A stretch of DNA of 64,000 nt from Poindextera sp041691315 (GTDB lineage Bacteria > Pseudomonadota > Alphaproteobacteria > Caulobacterales > Caulobacteraceae): assembly GCA_041691315.1 (NCBI GenBank), contig JBEPUW010000022.1, positions 1-64,000 of the forward strand, written 5' to 3'. The position numbers and the translations under genes were made by a program. The notes beneath the pieces are model-generated. The model was not told the DNA's origin and made no database searches. It worked only from the letters and a program-made list of their open reading frames with translations. Shown here one piece after another: positions 61,032-64,000 of this stretch. Each line of letters opens with the position of its first letter. The stretch's first letter is position 1.

Positions 61032-61751
61032 ATGGCAGACACTGCTTTCGTTGTTGCATCGATCGCGGGACTGGTCGCGCTTGCCTCGACTGCGGCGAAC
61101 GTCGTCAACGGCCGTGCGATTGAACGCATTAAAGCTGAGAACGAAGCCGCGAGGCTAGCCTCAGAAGACAAGAAGCAGGTCTCTATTTACAGCGAAGCCC
61201 TTGCCCGAGCCGCCTTCGATCTTCAGAGCAGGTTTTTCAACATAATTCGTGGCGACTTTTTTATTTTTTACATGGAAGGTTCTGAACGCGAGCGAAACTA
61301 TGCCATTGAGAATACAATATTCGTCATTGCCCAATTCCTATGCTGGGTTGAACTAACTAGACAAGGAATAAACTTCATACAGCTAGGTAACGAGCGAGAT
61401 ACAAAATCACTCTTGCGAAAGCAGGACGAAATATACGCTTTGTGGGGAACTGATCGTTGGGCAAAAACTTTCAGATTATTTGCGGGGGAGCAGCGAGCGC
61501 TTGGTGAGGCTTTGATAATCGGAGAACCGGAGTTCCCCACCTGCATGGGATACGGTCGCTACCTAGAAGAATTACCTCGGGGAACGAACCGCTTCGTTGA
61601 TTATATACGGGACGAGATTATGGAGCTTCCGGCCGGGCTGGACGAGGCGAGGGACCGATTAACAGCCATCCAGCATCTCTTGATAGAGATCGTGGACCTA
61701 CTCGATCCAGATCAACTTCGTTTTCCCGCTGGTCGTCGTGCAAAGGCTTAG
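61032..61751 (+). CDS. Membrane-anchored helical protein, low-GC
   Basis: 239 residues from ATG 61032 (alternative 61011). An N-terminal membrane helix TAFVVASIAGLVALASTAANVV, then a coiled region and a helical domain with NTIFVIAQFLCWVELTRQGINF. Codon use is AT-richer than neighbours. Unknown family. Possibly membrane-anchored cargo. Confidence 0.6.
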   Translation: MADTAFVVASIAGLVALASTAANVVNGRAIERIKAENEAARLASEDKKQVSIYSEALARAAFDLQSRFFNIIRGDFFIFYMEGSERERNYAIENTIFVIAQFLCWVELTRQGINFIQLGNERDTKSLLRKQDEIYALWGTDRWAKTFRLFAGEQRALGEALIIGEPEFPTCMGYGRYLEELPRGTNRFVDYIRDEIMELPAGLDEARDRLTAIQHLLIEIVDLLDPDQLRFPAGRRAKA

Positions 61752-61753
61752 CG

Positions 61754-61891
61754 ATGCGGGAAGCCGTGACGCTCTGGGGAGCGGAGACAACGCTGGTGCA
61801 GGTCCGGGCCCGAGCGCGTTGTTCGCTCTGCGGCCGGCGGTCGGCGGCGATCGATGTCTCGACTCCGGCTGCGAAGATGGGTGCGGGCTAG
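61754..61891 (+). CDS. Candidate 45-residue Cys-containing ORF
   Basis: ATG 61754 with AAGG seven bases upstream, two bases after the previous stop. MREAVTLWGAETTLVQVRAR then RCSLCGRRSAAIDV, a CxxC that recalls short alphaproteobacterial zinc-ribbon proteins. It may be a truncated relative. Confidence 0.4.
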   Translation: MREAVTLWGAETTLVQVRARARCSLCGRRSAAIDVSTPAAKMGAG

Positions 61892-62350
61892 ACCCATTTG
61901 CAAACCCTGTGGATATGTCAGACGGCCCGGCAGGCTACTGCGCACCGATCTGAAACACCACGCCTGCCCACAGCAGAAACGCGGCAGCGGGGACAACCAG
62001 GGTCCATCTCGAAATCTGCGATAACCACGAAGACGAAAGCCTTCATTGCCTTCGCGGGCGTCTTCCCGAAGGCCGCCACGCCGCTCTGGCCGTTATATCT
62101 GATATGGGGTTTTCGACACGCGAAGCCCCGCTGCGCTCAGCGGCGCGAGTTTCTAGGACGGCTAAAACGCCCCTGGCCGAAGACGAGGGCGGCCGCGCAT
62201 TCTGGCTCGGCATCGACACCCTTGTCCCACCGCGCTGAGCGTGGCATCGATCCATATGAATTCAAGCACCTGCGAATGAAGTGTGTGCCCCAGGTGTGCC
62301 CCAAATGAGGCGACACGCTCGATAAGGTGTCTTAAGGCATTGATTTCATT
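61892..62350. other. 459-base right end of the island, no gene
   Basis: No supported gene. Contains the paired GTGCCCC sites at 62285-62302 and the island-supplied promoter region of the tRNA. Confidence 0.5.
62285..62303 (+). promoter_or_regulatory. Paired GTGCCCC sites at the right end
   Basis: GTGCCCCA at 62285 and 62296, spaced 11 bp, as at the left end near int. Likely arm-type integrase sites. Confidence 0.5.
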
Positions 62351-62394
62351 TCGCGGCCGGGTAGCTCAGCAGGATAGAGCAGCGGTTTCCTAAA
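62351..62394 (+). repeat. attR: tRNA 5' half, island-carried
   Basis: Matches 42816-42859 at 43 of 44 positions and lies in the tRNA-Arg gene. Recombination presumably happened within this segment near the anticodon loop. Confidence 0.9.
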
Positions 62395-62431
62395 CCGAAG
62401 GTCATGGGTTCGAGTCCCGTCCTGGCCGCCA
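62355..62431 (+). tRNA. tRNA-Arg (anticodon CCU)
   Basis: 77 bases. Acceptor GGCCGGG pairs with CCTGGCC; D-arm GCTC/GAGC; anticodon stem with loop TTCCTAA (anticodon CCT); T-arm with GTTCGAGTC; discriminator G and encoded CCA. Reads the rare AGG codon. The island joined at its 5' half, so its promoter comes from island DNA. Confidence 0.95.
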
Positions 62432-62478
62432 ATGTTTTCAAGTGCTTAGATCGACCGTCCAGAAACGCCATGTTCCTG

Positions 62479-62496
62479 GGGGCACACATGGGGCAC
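62479..62496 (-). promoter_or_regulatory. Third GTGCCCC pair, inverted, beyond the tRNA
   Basis: GGGGCAC at 62479-62485 and 62490-62496, again 11 bp apart, facing the opposite way outside the island. It may mark an older or tandem element to the right. Confidence 0.45.
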
Positions 62497-62518
62497 AATG
62501 CTACTGACAGAGGGCGCT

Positions 62519-63021
62519 ATGAGTTGGGTCGAAACGATCGACTGGAGCGCTACCGCCTCGTGCGCGCAGGCCCTGCTCACAGCAGGAGCCATCATTGCCG
62601 CTATCGCCGCTCCGTACGTGGCGGCTCACATTGAAATGGTGCGGGCAAGAGAGGCCCCAATCCGCCTTGCGGAACTCGTCTGCGAGGCGGTCGACACCGT
62701 CGCAGCTCTTCATGGCGCGACAACTGTGCGTGACGTGGAGGATCTCAATCGGACAAGCGATACTCTCAGCCTTCCGGCCCTGATCCAGAGGGCCGAGTCT
62801 ATGCCGACGACCGCTATCCACGATCCCGGGCGCTCGCGGCATTTATACGGATCAGCGGGATCGGGCGGGCGGTGATGGAGGCTTCCAGGGAACGAGCAAA
62901 ACTAGATCGGCTGTCCGTCGATCTGGCCGCGGAGATGTTGGCCCGAATGCCAAGGTTGCGGGATCTAGCTTACGACGAACTCGAGCGCCTAAAGTCACGC
63001 TTCGCGGGCCGAGTGGCCTAG
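62519..63021 (+). pseudogene. Frameshifted small membrane-protein gene
   Basis: ATG 62519 with AGAGGG six bases upstream. MSWVETIDWSATASCAQALL then a membrane helix (TAGAIIAAIAAPYVAAHIEM). The first frame is open to 62875 but turns to nonsense after about 62820; a second frame from about 62820 continues as LAAFIRISGIGRAVMEASRE and ends SRFAGRVA at 63021. One indel near 62815-62830 joins them. Mutation or sequence error. Confidence 0.55.
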
Positions 63022-63193
63022 ATGCCGGCGGTAATTCTTGGACTAGCGATGCATCAGTCCCGATTTCCATCGACGTAGATGACCTTGGGGCCACGCGCTT
63101 CCCGTCAATCCGCGAGCGGCCATCGGTCTGCACCATTGAGTGAAGGGGGCATGGTTAGCGGTCGCTCAACCATCCGTGCGTATCGTGCATTCT

Positions 63194-63655
63194 ATGGTCC
63201 GTGCCATCGATGGCTTTTGGGGTCCGCTGGGTGACCCGACGTTCGATCCGGAGCGGCACCCCGCTCGGAGCGAACCAACGCGGGGGCCGGCCGCGCCGGT
63301 TGCCTTGCAGCCGCGCGGCGGTCCTGACCGACGTGATGCACCCCGCACACGGACGCTCCTCAAGGCCAAAATTGTCAGTGGCGACGGGTTTTTGAGCCCC
63401 GACTGCATCGTCGTGGACCTCTCACGGACGGGGGCCAGAGTGCGCATATCCGGCGCGATAAGATTGCCGCCACCGGTCGGACTGCTTCTCATCTCCGATG
63501 GCCTACTCTTCGATGCAGCAGTCGCTTGGCGGCGCGGTGATGAAACCGGTTTGGTCTTCAAGGGTCAGCACGATCTCGACTCGGAAATCTGCCGCGCCGC
63601 GCCTGCCCTACAGGCGCTCTGGGCAGAACTCCGGCCTCGCCTCTGGGCCTCGTAA
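63194..63655 (+). CDS. PilZ-domain protein
   Basis: 153 residues from ATG 63194 (GTG 63140 is an alternative; no clear ribosome site for either). PilZ domain in the second half: RRDAPRTRTLLKAKIV with the RxxxR motif and CIVVDLSRTGARVRI with DxSxxG, then VAWRRGDETGLVF. Likely binds cyclic di-GMP. Confidence 0.8.
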   Translation: MVRAIDGFWGPLGDPTFDPERHPARSEPTRGPAAPVALQPRGGPDRRDAPRTRTLLKAKIVSGDGFLSPDCIVVDLSRTGARVRISGAIRLPPPVGLLLISDGLLFDAAVAWRRGDETGLVFKGQHDLDSEICRAAPALQALWAELRPRLWAS

Positions 63656-63827
63656 TTTGATCCGGGCGCCACACAGGCCAAGCCCTTTGGATGACGCGCC
63701 CTCGACGTAGATTATCGAGCGGCAGCCGGCGGGCTATCCAATACGGCTATCCACCATGACGCTTGCGAACCCCCTTGCACCCTGGCGAACAAACATGGAA
63801 CCTTCGCCGGTCTCACCCGGAGCACTC

Positions 63828-64000
63828 ATGGGCCGCCGCAACGCCGATCGCATCGCCATCTCGAACTTTCGGCGTGCCGTGGCGACCGTCGCGGACATGC
63901 TGCGCGAGCGCTGGGAGGTCATCTCCAAGTGCAATTCGTGCGGTCTGATGATGCCGGTCAATCTGGACGTCATCGCCTGGCGGTCAGGCGCCAAGACCGT
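63828..64000 (+). CDS. Cys-containing protein, cut by window end
   Basis: Starts ATG 63828 with GGAG six bases upstream (ATG 63795 alternative). MGRRNADRIAISNFRRAVAT, then helical, then KCNSCGLMMPVNLDVI, a CxxC that suggests a zinc site. The frame is open to the edge, so the C-terminus is missing. Confidence 0.6.
   Translation, partial: MGRRNADRIAISNFRRAVATVADMLRERWEVISKCNSCGLMMPVNLDVIAWRSGAKT

Noticed and set aside
42860..62394. Complete prophage
   Set aside because: No capsid, tail, portal or terminase gene; only integrase, AlpA, RepA-like and cargo.
1..64000. CRISPR array
   Set aside because: No regularly spaced short repeats with unique spacers; the repeats found are intergenic or tandem.

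Overview
The window is high-GC alphaproteobacterial DNA. The chromosomal gene set (xerD, aroK-aroB-CNNM/CorC transporter, cspA, bolA beside a J-domain gene, cobS, rsgA, fabA, cobT, rpmB, SUV3/MgpS-like helicase, S4 protein, fdxA, carD) and the intergenic repeat families point to the Caulobacteraceae, perhaps Phenylobacterium or Caulobacter. The genus is an inference from gene content and gene style; nothing here proves it.

Layout. Positions 1-42.8 kb are mostly ordinary chromosome: a shikimate/transporter block (2.8-5.8 kb), a cobaltochelatase gene cobS (7.6-8.6 kb) whose partner cobT lies 24 kb away (32.4-34.4 kb), and between them cell-envelope and fatty-acid genes. These include a TetR-fabA-cupin operon, a PBP1A-type synthase with no normal start codon, a penicillin-acylase homologue and a run of small oxidoreductase and hydrolase genes. 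Six copies of a folded intergenic repeat with CGTCAT/ATGACG ends are scattered here and none lies in the island.

Positions 42.86-62.39 kb are a 19.5-kb integrative island at a tRNA-Arg(CCU) gene. The left end has a dead 44-bp copy of the tRNA 5' half, then paired 11-bp-spaced GTGCCCC sites and a P4-type tyrosine integrase. The right end reconstitutes the complete tRNA. Cargo: an AlpA-type regulator, a PC4-like protein, a RecA-like RepA ATPase followed by GGGACA repeats (possible replication region), then a block of single genes for small-molecule enzymes (metallo-beta-lactamase fold, three APH-fold kinases, a P-loop kinase, a VOC protein), most with degenerate GACCC/GGAC repeats around them, plus a serine resolvase. 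A PD-(D/E)xK-like gene has been split by a 3153-bp IS1595-family (ISXO2-like) transposon that has exact 27-bp terminal inverted repeats, an exact 8-bp target duplication, and its own passenger genes (a HEPN-like protein, a lipoprotein, a zinc ribbon, small membrane and helical proteins).

Positions 62.4-64 kb return to chromosome: a frameshifted small membrane gene, a PilZ-domain gene and the start of a cysteine-containing gene cut by the window edge. The most unusual items are the passenger-bearing IS1595 element and the gene it splits, the island's carriage of the tRNA 5' half, and the repeat-bounded enzyme block.
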